Shown one piece after another: positions 30,878-31,446 of a DNA stretch of 31,446 bases. The stretch comes from Kipferlia bialata (taxonomy: Eukaryota; Fornicata). The first letter of the stretch is position 1, and each line of letters begins with the position of its first letter. The stretch covers positions 9,463-40,908 of the forward strand of contig BDIP01000032.1 in assembly GCA_003568945.1 (NCBI GenBank). The letters run 5' to 3'. The translations under genes and the position numbers were made by a program. The notes below the pieces were generated by a model, which ran no database searches, was not told the origin of the DNA, and saw only the letters and a list, made by a program, of their open reading frames with translations.

Positions 30878-31120
30878 ACACACCCAGGGTTTCGTGTGAA
30901 TCCAGCTATATCACAGTGACGTATGAACGGTGTTGGACTAAACTTTTTGGTTTGACCCTTTTAACACATCCAGCCGACCATGTCAACTGTCTGCATACCT
31001 CTATTTGGAACACCTTTCGAATCACAATAGACAAGTATCCATTTCTCTCCTCCTAACCTTGTCTATAATACGTCGGGGGCAGAAACCAAGAATTATCAAT
31101 AGCGCTGATATGGACGTATC
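30878..31120. other. Intergenic region with putative phosphodiesterase promoter motif
   Basis: 243 bp between the phosphodiesterase ATG and the next gene's stop. On the minus strand ACCGTTCATACGTC (about 30918-30931) lies 40 bp before the ATG. The 8-mer CATACGTC is shared with the 7TM gene's upstream region. Nothing else recognised. Confidence 0.4.
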
Positions 31121-31369
31121 TTACTCGTTACTCTCATCATCCTCAGAGGTGGGTGCTTCAGAATACTCTTCAGAGTCTTCACCGAAGAGGTCACCCTCCT
31201 CTTCATCGGATGACTCAACTTCTGGACCCAGCCTCCCCCTCCTATCCTTGTCCCACTCCAATATCCTACCCCACCCCCTCTCCTCACTGGGGTAGAGTAG
31301 GGCGGGGTTGAGGGTGTAAAGGCCTGATACTGGCACATCATCTCTGACAAACCCAGTCCCTAGGTTCAG
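31121..31369 (-). CDS. C-terminal exon of an unidentified protein with acidic tail (partial)
   Basis: Open on the minus strand to a stop TAA at 31121-31123. The acceptor is either at 31359/31360 (CCTAG) or 31369/31370 (TGAAG). The peptide reads TGFVRDDVPVSGLYTLNPAL, then LLYP-SEERGWGRILEWDKD, then a Glu/Asp/Ser-rich tail (about 35 residues). No family recognised. The rest of the gene is right of the window. A GTAAGA donor-like string overlaps the stop (GA|GTAAGA), but its phase does not fit the phosphodiesterase first exon, so a separate upstream gene in the same orientation is preferred. Confidence 0.6.
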   Translation of the reverse strand: MNLGTGFVRDDVPVSGLYTLNPALLYPSEERGWGRILEWDKDRRGRLGPEVESSDEEEGDLFGEDSEEYSEAPTSEDDESNE

Positions 31370-31391
31370 CTTCAGTGTGTAAAATATATAT

Positions 31392-31446
<55 letters not shown>
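31392..31446. repeat. (GA)n microsatellite at the window edge
   Basis: Nearly pure GA repeat, polypyrimidine on the minus (coding) strand, presumably in the intron just upstream of the partial exon. It continues beyond the window. Confidence 0.9.

Noticed and set aside
31121-31369. Treating the acidic exon as the first part of the phosphodiesterase
   Set aside because: It ends in a stop. The overlapping GTAAGA donor would leave phase 2, whereas the exon at 30844 enters in phase 1 or starts with its own ATG.

Overview
This is intron-dense eukaryotic nuclear DNA. Exons are mostly 35-300 bp and introns about 60-530 bp, with GT..AG ends and a TA- and CT-rich composition. Acceptors often have the form CTAAC-pyrimidines-AG, with the branch-like CTAAC only a few bases before the AG. 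That arrangement, together with the very high intron density, suggests a fornicate or other metamonad protist, with a Kipferlia-like free-living relative of Giardia as the best guess. The organism assignment is inference. All gene models were assembled by eye from splice sites. Every internal junction was checked for phase, and each complete model's summed exons are divisible by three.

Layout. (1) Before 33 to 5599, plus: the 3' part of a gelsolin/villin-family gene. (2) 5890-11719, plus: an 835-aa helical-repeat (armadillo-like) protein with a C-terminal hydrophobic tail. (3) 12330-16625, plus: a 338-aa seven-transmembrane protein resembling the GPR137/TOM1 family. (4) 16913-22300, plus: an 817-aa paralogue of gene 2 without the tail. 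(5) 22672-30877, minus: a complete 863-aa class I cyclic nucleotide phosphodiesterase in 31 exons, convergent with gene 4. (6) 31121 to beyond the right edge, minus: the acidic C-terminal exon of another gene. Intergenic gaps are only about 240-610 bp. No RNA gene, CRISPR array or mobile element was recognised.

The outstanding feature is that introns are full of diverged partial copies of the neighbouring exon. An intron before an exon carries one to three copies of that exon's first 15-55 bases, often with their own acceptor. An intron after an exon carries copies of its last 15-50 bases, often with their own donor. These look like repeated tandem duplications, commonly of about 80-105 bp, across splice junctions. 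They occur in at least five of the six genes and even across one stop codon. Two cases duplicate a whole exon.

No operon-like functional link is apparent. The phosphodiesterase acts in cyclic nucleotide signalling, the gelsolin protein on actin, and the 7TM protein in an internal or plasma membrane. The two helical-repeat paralogues flank the 7TM gene, so they probably arose by local duplication.
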